Of a stretch of 64,000 bases of DNA, positions 28,528-39,065 are shown piece by piece (positions within the stretch are counted from its first letter, which is position 1; each line of letters begins with the position of its first letter). This stretch comes from Aeromonas rivipollensis (GTDB taxonomy: Bacteria > Pseudomonadota > Gammaproteobacteria > Enterobacterales > Aeromonadaceae): NCBI RefSeq assembly GCF_010974825.1, contig NZ_JAAILA010000025.1, forward strand, positions 1 to 64,000, read 5' to 3'. Under the pieces are notes generated by a model. The model did no database searches and was not told where the DNA came from. It saw only the letters and a program-made list of their open reading frames with translations. Made by a program: the position numbers and the translations under genes.

Positions 28528-29163
28528 TCAGGCGTCCAGAAGGTGTTGTACATCGATCAGGGTCTGGGCCAGTTCGGCACCCGCCTCGATCATCTGGGTG
28601 TGGGCGCTGGCAACCGTCTCGGGCGCTATGCCACGGCAGGCATCGAGGTGCACTATGACCCGCAGACCGGCACGGCGCAGTTGCAGCACACTGGTCTTGA
28701 CGCAGTAGTCGGTGGCGAGGCCGCCCACCAGTACTGTGCTGATGCCGCGGGCTTGCAGGAATTCGATGAGCCCTGTGCTGCGCCGCTCGGCCAGGTCATG
28801 GTAACAGGCGCCATAGGGATGCAGGTCCGGCTCGACCCCCTTCCAGACGAAGAAGTCATAGTCGATGGGGGCGGGCAGGCCATCGAGCAGCTCGAAGCCA
28901 GGAGTGCCTGGTACGCAATGGGTCGGCCAGGTGAGATCGGCGTTGGGCAGGTCCAGCGGTTGCAGCATGGCGGCGGGGTTTGTTACCACCCAGGCGGCGT
29001 TCGCGGGGTGGGCGTCCTTGCTGCCGATCCGCAGGCTGGCGAGGGCGGCTTGCGCGTTGAGAGCGGCCACTATGTCAGCCCCGCCCGCGACGGGCAGCTC
29101 GTTCGGGCAGAGGGGGGTAAAGCCCTTCTGCGCATCTATATCCAGGCTGGCGATGGTTCCCAT
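28528..29163 (-). CDS. pncA: Nicotinamidase / pyrazinamidase
   Basis: 211 aa from the ATG at 29163 (AGGAGCCACCC site). It deamidates nicotinamide to nicotinate. The isochorismatase-like Asp-Lys-Cys triad is visible: LDIDAQKGF (Asp near 10), FVWKG (Lys ~108) and GLATDYCVKTS (Cys ~157). The metal-binding DAHPANAAW and the conserved WPTHCVPGTPG are also present. It is first in the pncA-pncB pair and divergent from nrtR across a 21-bp palindrome. Confidence 0.93.
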   Translation of the reverse strand: MGTIASLDIDAQKGFTPLCPNELPVAGGADIVAALNAQAALASLRIGSKDAHPANAAWVVTNPAAMLQPLDLPNADLTWPTHCVPGTPGFELLDGLPAPIDYDFFVWKGVEPDLHPYGACYHDLAERRSTGLIEFLQARGISTVLVGGLATDYCVKTSVLQLRRAGLRVIVHLDACRGIAPETVASAHTQMIEAGAELAQTLIDVQHLLDA

Positions 29164-29178
29164 GGGTGGCTCCTGCAC

Positions 29179-29199
29179 ATAATATTCTTGTGATATTAT
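29179..29199. promoter_or_regulatory. Perfect 21-bp palindrome, probable NrtR operator
   Basis: ATAATAT-N7-ATATTAT, with the TCTTGTG spacer, lies between divergent pncA and nrtR. Its size, AT-rich arms and position match the 21-bp NrtR sites known upstream of NAD genes in other bacteria. NrtR would repress both directions and be released by ADP-ribose. Confidence 0.75.
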
Positions 29200-29237
29200 C
29201 TACCAAACATTATTAGAAGGCGAGCAGGTCGACCAGG

Positions 29238-29888
29238 ATGCCGAGAATGAGTCTGGATATGGTGGTGCTGCGGTTGAACGAGGAGCGGCTCGAACTGCTC
29301 CTCGAGACCCGGGATCGCCCCCCCTTTAGCCACTGCTGGCAGTTGCCGGCCCTGCGCATCGACGAGACCCGGGATAGGGATCTGGATGCCGCCCGTCACC
29401 GTCTGCTGGGGGAGTGGGGGCTGGGTCATTGCTACAGTGAGCAGGTCTGTACCCTCGGCAATCTGGAACGGGATCCCCGTGGCTGGTCCACCACCCTGGT
29501 CTATCTGTGTCTGGTGGAGCCGGAGGCGGAGGCCGTGCGAGGTCATTGGCACCCGCTCTCGGCCCTGCCGGGTCTCGACCTTGCCTTCGATCACGGCCAG
29601 CTGGTCGCCATGGGGCTGGAGCGGCTGCGCATCAAGAGCCGCTACAGCACACTGCCGCTGCAACTGCTGGGGGCCGAGTTCACCCTCTCCGAGGTGCAGC
29701 GGGCCTTCGAGATAGTCCTGCAGACCCCGATGAATACGGCGGCGTTTCGCAAGCGGATCCATCGTGCCGACATCCTGGTGGATACCGGCCGCAAGCGTAC
29801 CGGCAAGCAGCGGCCCGCCATTCTCTACCGGCTGGAGAGCCCCTGCTGCGTGATGTTCGATCAGGTGATGCATGGAGCGGAAGCATGA
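29238..29888 (+). CDS. nrtR: NAD-salvage repressor NrtR (Nudix-related regulator)
   Basis: 216 aa. The N-terminal half is Nudix-like (LDMVVLRLNEERLELLLETR; PPFSHCWQLPALRID), but the Nudix box region DLDAARHRLLGEWGL lacks the catalytic REUxEE glutamates, as in NrtR proteins that bind but do not hydrolyse ADP-ribose. The C-terminal half (~135-205) is a winged helix with FTLSEVQRAFEIVLQ and NTAAFRKRI. It is divergent from pncA-pncB. ATG 29238 is used here; 29247 is an alternative start. Its stop overlaps the next start. Confidence 0.88.
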   Translation: MPRMSLDMVVLRLNEERLELLLETRDRPPFSHCWQLPALRIDETRDRDLDAARHRLLGEWGLGHCYSEQVCTLGNLERDPRGWSTTLVYLCLVEPEAEAVRGHWHPLSALPGLDLAFDHGQLVAMGLERLRIKSRYSTLPLQLLGAEFTLSEVQRAFEIVLQTPMNTAAFRKRIHRADILVDTGRKRTGKQRPAILYRLESPCCVMFDQVMHGAEA

Positions 29889-30370
29889 ATAAAGCGCCGC
29901 CCCGGGTACTGGTGAGTGCCTGCCTGCTGGGTCAGCCGGTACGCTACGACGGCCAGAGCAAGGGGATCGTCAGCGACTGGCTGAATGCGCTGGGGGCCGA
30001 GGGGAGGGCGCTGGCGTTCTGCCCCGAGGTGGCGGGCGGCCTGCCGACCCCGCGTCCGCCCGCCGAGCGGCAGGGTGAGCTTGTGGTGACCGAGAGCGGG
30101 CTGGATGTGACCGCCGAGTTCGATCGCGGCGCCGAGCTGGCGCTCGGGCTCTGCCTGGCGCAGGGCATTCGCTTTGCCCTGCTCAAGGAGGGGAGCCCCT
30201 CCTGCGGCAGTGGCCGCATCTACAACGGCCGCTTCGAAGGCGTTTCCCTGGCGGGAGAGGGCAAGACCACGGCCCTGCTGCGCCGTCACGGCATTCAGGT
30301 GTTCAGCGAGGATCAGTTGCCCGAGCTGGCTCTGGCACTCTCCCTGGCGGCCACCGCAGCGGGCTCCTGA
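29885..30370 (+). CDS. DUF523 family protein
   Basis: 161 aa, whole DUF523 (YbbK-type) domain: PRVLVSACLLGQPVRYDGQ at the start, FCPEVAGGLPTPRPPAE near 45-60, and the cysteine motif LKEGSPSCGSGRIY near 100-113. Function is unknown; the conserved cysteines suggest a metal or redox site. It begins in the nrtR stop codon (ATGA), so it is co-translated with the NAD repressor. Its last 58 bp overlap the convergent acyltransferase gene. Confidence 0.88.
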   Translation: MNKAPPRVLVSACLLGQPVRYDGQSKGIVSDWLNALGAEGRALAFCPEVAGGLPTPRPPAERQGELVVTESGLDVTAEFDRGAELALGLCLAQGIRFALLKEGSPSCGSGRIYNGRFEGVSLAGEGKTTALLRRHGIQVFSEDQLPELALALSLAATAAGS

Positions 30371-31260
30371 GCTCGCTGCCACCCTTCCAATACCTCGTCC
30401 TTCTCCTGCCAGCGCTGGTTCAGCCACGCCTGAAAACCGCGTTTGAACTGCTTGTCGTTGAAGTAGTCACCCACCAGCGCCTCATCCACCGGCAGCTCCT
30501 CGATGCGCACCTGAATGCGCTTCATCCGCCCCATCAGGAAGTCCTTGAACGGCGTTTCGCTGTTGTCCGGGTAGCGGATTGTGACGTTGATCAGGCTGTC
30601 GAACTGCTCCCCCATGGCCGCCAGCGTGAAGGCGAGCCCCGCCGCCTTGGGCGGCATCAGGTGGCGGTGGCGGGATCGGGTCGCCTCTCGCTTAGCCTCG
30701 GTGAAGCGGGTCCCCTCCACGAAGTTGATGACTGTGGTGGGGATGTGGCGAAACGTCTCGCAGGCGTTGCGGGTGGTCTCTATGTCCTTGCCCCTCAGGT
30801 GCGGGTTGCGCAGCAAAAACTCCCGTGAGTAGCGACGCATAAAGGGCATGTCGAGCCCCCAGCAGGCGAGCCCCAGCAGCGGTATGTAGATGAGCTCGTG
30901 CTTCATGAAGAACTTGGGCACCGGCAGCCTGTCGCGGAACAGGTGGCCCAGCACCACTATGTCGGTCCAGCTCATGTGGTTGCTGATGATGAGGTACCAG
31001 CCATCTTTGCGCAGCCGGGTGTCATCCTCGAGCTGCCAGTCGATGCGGGTGGTGAGGCGGATCACCAGGGCGTTGCAACCCAGCCACAGCCTCATGAAGC
31101 CATTGTTGAGTCGGCTGCAGACTCGGCCGAAGGCCGGGATGGGCAGCAGCAATTTCGCCAGGGAGACCAGCAGGATCAGGCTGGCGCACAGGGCGGTGAA
31201 CAATATGGTCAGGCCGGCGCTGATGAACAGCACCAGGGGGCCGGGGAGCAGGCTTAGCAT
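30313..31260 (-). CDS. PlsC/YihG-type acyltransferase, paralogue B
   Basis: 315 aa. Two N-terminal hydrophobic stretches (~8-40) precede an acyltransferase domain with NHMSWTDIVVLGH (the HX4D catalytic motif, ~93-105) and FVEGTRFTEAKR (~180-190). The closest known type is E. coli YihG (LCLAT family), implicated in phospholipid acyl remodelling. It is a tandem paralogue of the gene starting at 31270. The C-terminal tail overlaps the DUF523 gene by 58 bp on the opposite strand. Confidence 0.86.
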   Translation of the reverse strand: MLSLLPGPLVLFISAGLTILFTALCASLILLVSLAKLLLPIPAFGRVCSRLNNGFMRLWLGCNALVIRLTTRIDWQLEDDTRLRKDGWYLIISNHMSWTDIVVLGHLFRDRLPVPKFFMKHELIYIPLLGLACWGLDMPFMRRYSREFLLRNPHLRGKDIETTRNACETFRHIPTTVINFVEGTRFTEAKREATRSRHRHLMPPKAAGLAFTLAAMGEQFDSLINVTIRYPDNSETPFKDFLMGRMKRIQVRIEELPVDEALVGDYFNDKQFKRGFQAWLNQRWQEKDEVLEGWQRAQEPAAVAARESARASSGN

Positions 31261-31269
31261 GGGCGTCGT

Positions 31270-32169
31270 TTACTGCGTCTTGTCCGCCAGCAGCTGGTTC
31301 AGGGTCTGGTCTTTCTCGCGCCAGATCCCGTTCAGCCACTGTTGAAACTCTTGTTGGAACTCGGGGTCATTGAAGTAATCCCCCACCAGATTGCGTTCGA
31401 TCGGCAGAAAGCGGACCCGAACCTTGATCTCCTTGACCCGACCGCACATGAAGTCCCAGTAGCTTGGGATGCCGCCTGGATAGGCGATGGTCACATCCAC
31501 CAGCTTGTGCAGTTGATCCCCCATGGCCGCCAGGGTGAAGGCGATGCCGCCAGCCCTCGGGTGCAGGAGGTGGCGATAGGGGGCACCCTGTTTGTCGTGC
31601 TTGTGGGTGGTGAAGCGGGTGCCCTCTACGAAGTTCATCACACTCACCGGAATGTGGCGGAACTTGGCACAGGCCTTACGCGTCGTTTCTATGTCTTTTC
31701 CCTTCAGATGCGGCTTCTTTTCCAGCAAGCTGCGTGAATATCGCCGCATGAAGGGGAAGTCCAGCGCCCACCAGGCCAGACCGAGAAAAGGTACCCAAAT
31801 CAGTTCTTTCTTGAGGAAAAACTTCAGGAAGGGAATTTTTTGATTAAAAATCCGCTGCAGTACCAGTATGTCGACCCAGGATTGATGGTTGGCAACCACC
31901 ATATACCACTCATTCCGGCGTCCTTTGTCCACTCCGACCACCTCGAAAGGGGTTCTGATGATGGTTTTCTGGATCAGATTGTTGAAACCTATCCAGCAGC
32001 TGGCACAGCCGTCCAGCAGGGCGTTGCAGAGGGTACGCCAGCCCTTGAGCGGCAGCAGCAGCTTGATGAGGCCGAGCAGCAGTATGGGGACAAACCAGAA
32101 GAGGGTGTTGAGGAAATAGAGCAGGGTCGAGAGGCAGCCGCGCAGCCGCTCTATCAGCTTGTTGTGCAT
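31270..32169 (-). CDS. PlsC/YihG-type acyltransferase, paralogue A
   Basis: 299 aa. Same architecture as its neighbour: an N-terminal hydrophobic region (~15-40), NHQSWVDILVLQR (HX4D motif, ~93-105), FPFMRRYSR, and VMNFVEGTRFTTHK (~178-190). Both share KDIETTRxAC and VGDYFND, showing a tandem duplication. It is probably an inner-membrane acyl-CoA/ACP-dependent acyltransferase acting on lysophospholipid. Nine bases separate it from paralogue B, so the pair is an operon. Confidence 0.88.
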   Translation of the reverse strand: MHNKLIERLRGCLSTLLYFLNTLFWFVPILLLGLIKLLLPLKGWRTLCNALLDGCASCWIGFNNLIQKTIIRTPFEVVGVDKGRRNEWYMVVANHQSWVDILVLQRIFNQKIPFLKFFLKKELIWVPFLGLAWWALDFPFMRRYSRSLLEKKPHLKGKDIETTRKACAKFRHIPVSVMNFVEGTRFTTHKHDKQGAPYRHLLHPRAGGIAFTLAAMGDQLHKLVDVTIAYPGGIPSYWDFMCGRVKEIKVRVRFLPIERNLVGDYFNDPEFQQEFQQWLNGIWREKDQTLNQLLADKTQ

Positions 32170-32290
32170 GAATCGGATCCGTTTTCGTGTCTGTGGGTGG
32201 CAACCAAGTGGTCAGATCTGTGGCCATAATATCAGCCGATCCGGCGCTAGACCATGGATGCACCGCACAGACGCCGGGATCTCCTGGCGC

Positions 32291-33808
32291 TCACTGGCCG
32301 CTGCGCAGCCGCGACAGCAGCCTGTCCATGGCGCGATAACCGAGCGCCTCGATAAGATGTTCCTTCTCGATGACGGGGCGCCCCGCCAGATCCGCTATGG
32401 TGCGCGACACCCGCAAAATGCGGTGCCAGGCCCGGATGCTGAGCCCCAGCTTCTGGATGGCGTTCTCCAGAAATTCGGCATCTTGCGGTGATAATCGGCA
32501 AATGTCCTCTATCTCTCGGCTATCCAGCAAGTTGTTGAGCTTGCCGTTGCGACTGAGCATTCGTTCGCGCGCCCCTAGCACCCGGTCGCGGATCTGCTGG
32601 CTCGACTCCCCCCGCTCCGCCTTGCCAGTCAGGCTGCCCTTGGGCAGCAGCGGCACCTCCACCGTCAGATCGAAACGGTCGAGGAAGGGGCCTGAGAGCT
32701 TGCCGAGGTAGCGCAGTATCTGATCCGGGCTGGAGCGGGTCTGGCCGTCCCCATAGTGGCCGCAGGGGCTGGGGTTCATGGCGCCCACCAACTGGAAGCG
32801 GGCGGGAAAATCCACCTGACGGGCGGCCCGGCTGATGGTGATGTGACCCGTCTCCAGCGGTTCTCGCAGTGAGTCGAGCACCTTGCGCTCGAACTCAGGC
32901 AACTCGTCGAGAAACAGCACACCATTGTGGGCCAGGGATATTTCCCCCGGCCGCGGGTGACTGCCACCTCCCACCAGGGCTACAGCCGAGGCGCTGTGGT
33001 GGGGCGTGCGGTAGGGCCTGTGGTGCCAGTGGCCGGCGCGGGGGGTGAGGCCGCCGATGGAGTGGATGGCGGCGGTCTGCTGCGCCTCCTGTTCGCTGAG
33101 CGGCGGCAGTATGCCGGGCAGGCGGCTTGCCAGCATGCTCTTGCCGGTGCCGGGCGGGCCTATGAACAGCAGGTTGTGGCTGCCGGCGGCGGCGATCTCC
33201 AGCGCCCGCTTGGCCTGGGACTGGCCTATCACATCCTGCAGATCCGGCACATCGGGCAGGGTGTCCGTGGTCTGGGGCTCCGGCAGCGGCAGTTCGTACT
33301 GACCCGCCAGCCAGGCGGTGACGGCCAGCAGCTGGTGGGCGGTGCGCACCTCGGCATCCTGGATGAGGGAGGCCTCGGGGCCGTTCTCTCGCGGTACCAG
33401 CAGGGTGCGGCCCGCATCGCGGCAGGCGAGCACGGCGGGCAGCACCCCGAGCACGGGACGGATCTCGCCGGTCAAGGCAAGCTCCCCTAAAAATTCATGA
33501 TCGAGCAGATATGTTGCCGGTATCTGCTTGGAAGCGGCGAGAATGCCGATGGCGATGGCCAGATCGAAACGGCCTCCCTCCTTGGGCAGATCGGCGGGGG
33601 CCAGATTGACTGTGATGTGCTTGGAGGGGAACTCGAAATTGCCGTTGAGCAGGGCACTGCGCACCCGATCCCGCGACTCCTTCACCGAGGTTTCCGGCAG
33701 GCCCACCATGTTGAAGGCGGGCAGGCCGTTGGATAAATGGACTTCCACCGTGACTTGCGGCGCCGCTATCCCCAGGCTGGCACGGCTATAAACCACAGCT
33801 AATGACAT
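32291..33808 (-). CDS. comM: Mg-chelatase-like AAA ATPase ComM (YifB)
   Basis: 505 aa, full length. An N-terminal Lon-protease-like domain (MSLAVVYSRASLGIAAPQV; ~1-170) precedes the AAA core with Walker A GPPGTGKSMLASRLPGI (~217-233) and Walker B VLFLDELPEFERKVL (~298-312), then a C-terminal Mg-chelatase domain. ComM is a hexameric helicase promoting branch migration during natural transformation. It is divergent from the ilv operon, the arrangement of yifB-ilvL in enterobacteria. Confidence 0.94.
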   Translation of the reverse strand: MSLAVVYSRASLGIAAPQVTVEVHLSNGLPAFNMVGLPETSVKESRDRVRSALLNGNFEFPSKHITVNLAPADLPKEGGRFDLAIAIGILAASKQIPATYLLDHEFLGELALTGEIRPVLGVLPAVLACRDAGRTLLVPRENGPEASLIQDAEVRTAHQLLAVTAWLAGQYELPLPEPQTTDTLPDVPDLQDVIGQSQAKRALEIAAAGSHNLLFIGPPGTGKSMLASRLPGILPPLSEQEAQQTAAIHSIGGLTPRAGHWHHRPYRTPHHSASAVALVGGGSHPRPGEISLAHNGVLFLDELPEFERKVLDSLREPLETGHITISRAARQVDFPARFQLVGAMNPSPCGHYGDGQTRSSPDQILRYLGKLSGPFLDRFDLTVEVPLLPKGSLTGKAERGESSQQIRDRVLGARERMLSRNGKLNNLLDSREIEDICRLSPQDAEFLENAIQKLGLSIRAWHRILRVSRTIADLAGRPVIEKEHLIEALGYRAMDRLLSRLRSGQ

Positions 33809-33904
33809 AAATCCCGTCCTTGGTTTGATGTATGTGCTGGTTAACCGTTTTTTATTAGTTTTTTGTTCCAGAGAGTAGCTTGCTGATCAGTCAAAATCAG
33901 AGTC

Positions 33905-33934
33905 TTGTCAGGTAAAAAAGGCTTGCCCAATAAA
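33905..33934 (+). promoter_or_regulatory. Candidate promoter of the ilv operon
   Basis: TTGTCA (33905-33910), 18 bp, AATAAA (33929-33934), about 70 bp upstream of the ilvL start in an AT-rich 200-bp gap between comM and ilvL. TTGCCC at 33923 is an alternative -35. Confidence 0.35.
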
Positions 33935-34007
33935 AATCACCGTGCTAGTTCTAATAGTCATTCGCGGTGCAAACCGCCCCCATTTCACAGGATTTCCGGT
34001 TGTAACT

Positions 34008-34106
34008 ATGAACATGGCCTCCCGTTTCGTCAGCATTATTGTGGTCCTAGTGGTGATTATTATCTCACCGCTCGGGGCTCGTTTAGCTGCACGGAACAAG
34101 GGATAG
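34008..34106 (+). CDS. ilvL: ilv operon leader peptide
   Basis: 32 codons, beginning [16 protein letters not shown] and continuing with III before SPLGAR. It resembles E. coli IlvL in length and in its run of regulatory codons: ten Ile/Val/Leu codons in eleven positions. Stalling of the leader ribosome at these codons when branched-chain aminoacyl-tRNAs are scarce would favour the antiterminator. A terminator hairpin follows 30 bp after the stop. Confidence 0.93.
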   Translation: MNMASRFVSIIVVLVVIIISPLGARLAARNKG

Positions 34107-34135
34107 ACCCACCACCGGACAGAACGAAACAAGCG

Positions 34136-34168
34136 ACCCCCGAGCCTCACGGCCCGGGGGTTTTTTTT
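34136..34168 (+). promoter_or_regulatory. ilv attenuator (terminator hairpin)
   Basis: ACCCCCGAGCC / GGCCCGGGGGT stem (one mismatch) with a TCAC-type loop, then eight T residues. It lies 24 bp before ilvG and 30 bp after ilvL: the classical transcription attenuator. Confidence 0.93.
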
Positions 34169-34191
34169 CGACCAAAGGACAGGATTTCCAC

Positions 34192-35834
<1,643 letters not shown>

Positions 35835-35838
<4 letters not shown>

Positions 35839-36113
35839 AGCAGCACAGCTTTCACCAACCCGGATTTGCGCAGCACACCCTGCATATTCACGCCCAGCCC
35901 AGACCCGAAGTGATGGAGCGGGTGCTGCGGGTGGTGCGTCACCGTGGCTTCGCTCTCTGCTCTCTGAACATGGAGCAGGATTGCCAACAGCTGCGGATCA
36001 CGGTTACTGTCGAGTCGGAGCGTCCCATCCAGCAGTTGTGGAGCCAGCTGGTCAAGCTGGTGGATGTCTCCCGGGTCGATGCACTGGAACAGCAACCCCG
36101 GATCAGCGCTTAA
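35835..36113 (+). CDS. ilvM: Acetolactate synthase II small (regulatory) subunit
   Basis: 92 aa; E. coli IlvM is 87. A single ACT domain: [20 protein letters not shown] and [12 protein letters not shown]. It starts in the ilvG stop codon. IlvM activates and stabilises IlvG and is relatively insensitive to valine in the enterobacterial enzyme. Confidence 0.92.
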
Positions 36114-36125
36114 GGAGCCAAGCCA

Positions 36126-37070
36126 ATGTCACAGCCTTCCCAATCTGCCACTCAGCCTCAATACATCTGGTTCAATGGCAAGCTGGTGCCCTGGCAAGAT
36201 GCCCAGGTCCACGTCATGAGCCATGCCCTGCACTACGGCTCCTCTGTGTTCGAGGGGGTGCGCGCCTACGACACCCCCAGGGGGACCTGCATCTTCCGGC
36301 TGCAGGAGCACACCCGCCGCCTGTTCGACTCCGCCAAAATCTACTGGATGGACGTGCCCTACAGCGAATCCGAAGTGAATGAAGCCTGCCGCACAGTGGT
36401 GCGCGAGAACGGCCTCAAAAGCGGCTATCTGCGCCCGCTGGCCTTTGTCGGCAACGTGGGGCTGGGGCTGCATCCGCCGCTGGATGCCAAGGCGGATCTC
36501 ATGGTGGCGGCCTTGCCCTGGGGCGCCTACCTCGGCGAAGAGGGGCTGAAAAACGGGGTGGATGTCTGTGTCACCTCCTGGAGCCGGCTCGCCCCCAACA
36601 CCATTCCCACCGGCGCCAAGGCGGGCGGCAACTACCTCTCGTCCCAGCTCATCAGCCGGGAGGCCAAGCGCAACGGCTTCGCAGAGGGGCTGGCGCTGGA
36701 CGTGAACGGCTACCTGAGCGAGGGGGCCGGTGAGAACCTCTTCCTGGTGAAGAACGGCGTGCTCTTCACCCCGCCCGCCACCGCCGCCATCCTGCCCGGC
36801 ATCACCCGCGACACCATAATGACGCTTGCCCGGGATCTCGGTTACGAGGTGCGCGAGCAGGCGCTGCCCCGGGAAGCGCTCTACGTGGCGGACGAGATCT
36901 TTATGACCGGCACCGCCGCCGAGGTGACCCCGGTGCGCTCTGTCGATCGGATGAAGGTGGGCGCTGGCAGCCGTGGCCCGGTGACCGAGCAGCTGCAGAA
37001 CGCCTTCTTCGGCCTGTTCAACGGCCAGACCGAGGACAAGTGGGGCTGGCTGACCCCGGTCAACGACTGA
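36126..37070 (+). CDS. ilvE: Branched-chain amino acid aminotransferase
   Basis: 314 aa; E. coli IlvE is 309. A fold-type IV PLP enzyme that performs the last step of Ile, Val and Leu synthesis. Visible: MSHALHYGSSVFEGVRAY (~32-49), the PLP lysine in IPTGAKAGGNYLSSQL (~160-175), and LDVNGYLSEGAGENLFLV (~195-212). It is third in the operon; a strong hairpin separates it from ilvD. Confidence 0.96.
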   Translation: MSQPSQSATQPQYIWFNGKLVPWQDAQVHVMSHALHYGSSVFEGVRAYDTPRGTCIFRLQEHTRRLFDSAKIYWMDVPYSESEVNEACRTVVRENGLKSGYLRPLAFVGNVGLGLHPPLDAKADLMVAALPWGAYLGEEGLKNGVDVCVTSWSRLAPNTIPTGAKAGGNYLSSQLISREAKRNGFAEGLALDVNGYLSEGAGENLFLVKNGVLFTPPATAAILPGITRDTIMTLARDLGYEVREQALPREALYVADEIFMTGTAAEVTPVRSVDRMKVGAGSRGPVTEQLQNAFFGLFNGQTEDKWGWLTPVND

Positions 37071-37078
37071 TCGAAAGC

Positions 37079-37105
37079 TGAGCGGGCGACCCGGTCGCCC
37101 GCTCA
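37079..37105 (+). other. Strong hairpin between ilvE and ilvD
   Basis: GAGCGGGCGAC / GTCGCCCGCTC with a CCG loop, 9 bp after the ilvE stop. It is followed by ATGTTTGG, so no true U-tract. It may act as a processing or stabilising element, or as a partial terminator separating ilvGME from ilvDA. Confidence 0.6.
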
Positions 37106-37223
37106 TGTTTGGATTGGAGTCGGCTATGGCAAGGGCCCTATCCCTTGCCACAACCGATTTGAAGCGACAGCTTCGCACCATAAGTTTGCCCAGTCGGGCT
37201 CATGTATTCAGGGAGTAGAGACA

Positions 37224-39065
37224 ATGCCGAAGTTGAGATCCGCCACCACCACCCACGGACGTAACATGGCCGGGGCCCGCGCCCTCTGGCGTGCCACCGG
37301 CATGACAGATCAGGATTTCGGCAAGCCCATCATCGCCGTGGTCAACTCCTTCACCCAGTTCGTGCCCGGTCACGTGCACCTCAAGGATCTTGGCCAGCTG
37401 GTGGCCCGGGAGATCGAGGCCGCCGGCGGCGTCGCCAAGGAATTCAACACCATAGCGGTCGATGACGGCATCGCCATGGGCCATGGCGGCATGCTCTATT
37501 CGCTGCCGTCCCGCGAGCTTATCGCCGATTCTGTGGAGTACATGGTCAACGCCCACTGCGCTGATGCCATGGTCTGCATCTCCAACTGCGACAAGATCAC
37601 CCCGGGGATGCTGATGGCCGCCCTGCGCATCAACATACCGGTGATCTTCGTCTCCGGCGGCCCCATGGAGGCGGGCAAGACCAAGCTGTCGGATCAGATC
37701 ATCAAGCTGGATCTGGTGGACGCCATGATCCAGGGGGCCGATCCCAAGGTCTCCGACGCCCAGAGCGATCAGATCGAGCGCAGCGCCTGCCCCACCTGCG
37801 GCTCCTGCTCCGGCATGTTCACCGCCAACTCCATGAACTGCCTGACCGAGGCGCTCGGCCTCTCCCAGCCGGGCAACGGCTCCATGCTGGCGACCCACGC
37901 GGACCGCGAGCAGCTGTTCAAGCTGGCCGGTCAGCGCATCGTCGCTTTGGCCAATCGCTACTACCAGCAGGATGACGAGAGCGCCCTGCCGCGCAACATC
38001 GCCACCAAGGCGGCGTTCGAGAACGCCATGGCCCTGGACATCGCCATGGGCGGCTCCACCAATACGGTGCTGCACCTGCTGGCGGCGGCCCAGGAGGCCG
38101 GGGTGGACTTCACCATGGCCGACATCGACCGCATGTCCCGCAAGGTGCCCCAGCTGTGCAAGGTGGCGCCCTCCACCCAGAAGTACCACATGGAAGACGT
38201 GCACCGCGCCGGTGGCGTGGTCGCCATCCTGGGCCAGCTGGAAAGAGCCGGCCTGGTGCACGGGGATACCCGCAACGTGCTCGGTACCTCCCTGAGCGAA
38301 TTGCTTGAGGCCTATGACGTCAGCCGCTGTGACGACAAGGCGGTGCACGACTTCTACCGCGCCGGCCCGGCCGGGATCCGCACCACCAAGGCATTCAGCC
38401 AGGATTGCCGTTGGCCCGAACTGGATCTGGACCGTGCCGAAGGCTGCATCCGCTCCCTGGAGAATGCCTATAGCCTGGAAGGGGGCCTGGCCGTGCTCTC
38501 CGGCAACCTGGCCCTCAACGGTGCCATCGTCAAGACCGCCGGGGTGGATGACGAGAACCTCTGCTTCCGCGGCCCGGCCCGGGTGTTCGAGAGCCAGGAC
38601 ACGGCGGTCGCGGGCATCTTGGATGGCACCGTCCAGGCCGGCGAGGTGGTGGTGATCCGCTACGAAGGGCCCAAGGGCGGCCCCGGCATGCAGGAGATGC
38701 TCTACCCCACCACCTATCTCAAGTCCATGGGTCTCGGCAAGGCCTGCGCCCTGATCACAGACGGTCGCTTCTCCGGTGGCACCTCTGGCCTCTCCATCGG
38801 TCACGTCTCCCCCGAGGCGGCCTCCGGCGGCACCATTGGGCTGGTGGAGGATGGCGACATCATCAACATCGATATCCCGGCCCGCAGCATGGTGCTGGAG
38901 GTGGCCGACAGCGTGCTGGCCGCCCGCCGTGTTGCCGTGGAAGCCCGTGGCTGGAAGCCGCTCAATCGCCAGCGTCAGGTCTCCTACGCCCTGCGTGCCT
39001 ACGCCATGCTCGCTACCAGCGCAGATAAAGGTGCGGTGCGCGATTTAAGCAAGCTGGAGGAGTGA
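37224..39065 (+). CDS. ilvD: Dihydroxy-acid dehydratase
   Basis: 613 aa, normal length (E. coli 616). An iron-sulfur enzyme that dehydrates dihydroxy acids to the 2-keto acids. It begins [20 protein letters not shown]. Cluster-ligand cysteines are in [12 protein letters not shown] (~117-128) and [19 protein letters not shown] (~191-209). The C-terminus [14 protein letters not shown] is repeated 98 bp downstream, beyond the stop. Confidence 0.97.
   Translation: MPKLRSATTTHGRNMAGARALWRATGMTDQDFGKPIIAVVNSFTQFVPGHVHLKDLGQLVAREIEAAGGVAKEFNTIAVDDGIAMGHGGMLYSLPSRELIADSVEYMVNAHCADAMVCISNCDKITPGMLMAALRINIPVIFVSGGPMEAGKTKLSDQIIKLDLVDAMIQGADPKVSDAQSDQIERSACPTCGSCSGMFTANSMNCLTEALGLSQPGNGSMLATHADREQLFKLAGQRIVALANRYYQQDDESALPRNIATKAAFENAMALDIAMGGSTNTVLHLLAAAQEAGVDFTMADIDRMSRKVPQLCKVAPSTQKYHMEDVHRAGGVVAILGQLERAGLVHGDTRNVLGTSLSELLEAYDVSRCDDKAVHDFYRAGPAGIRTTKAFSQDCRWPELDLDRAEGCIRSLENAYSLEGGLAVLSGNLALNGAIVKTAGVDDENLCFRGPARVFESQDTAVAGILDGTVQAGEVVVIRYEGPKGGPGMQEMLYPTTYLKSMGLGKACALITDGRFSGGTSGLSIGHVSPEAASGGTIGLVEDGDIINIDIPARSMVLEVADSVLAARRVAVEARGWKPLNRQRQVSYALRAYAMLATSADKGAVRDLSKLEE

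Noticed and set aside
37071-37223. Separate promoter for ilvDA after the ilvE hairpin
   Set aside because: No hexamer pair with good spacing was found; the hairpin lacks a T run, so the operon is most simply read as continuous.
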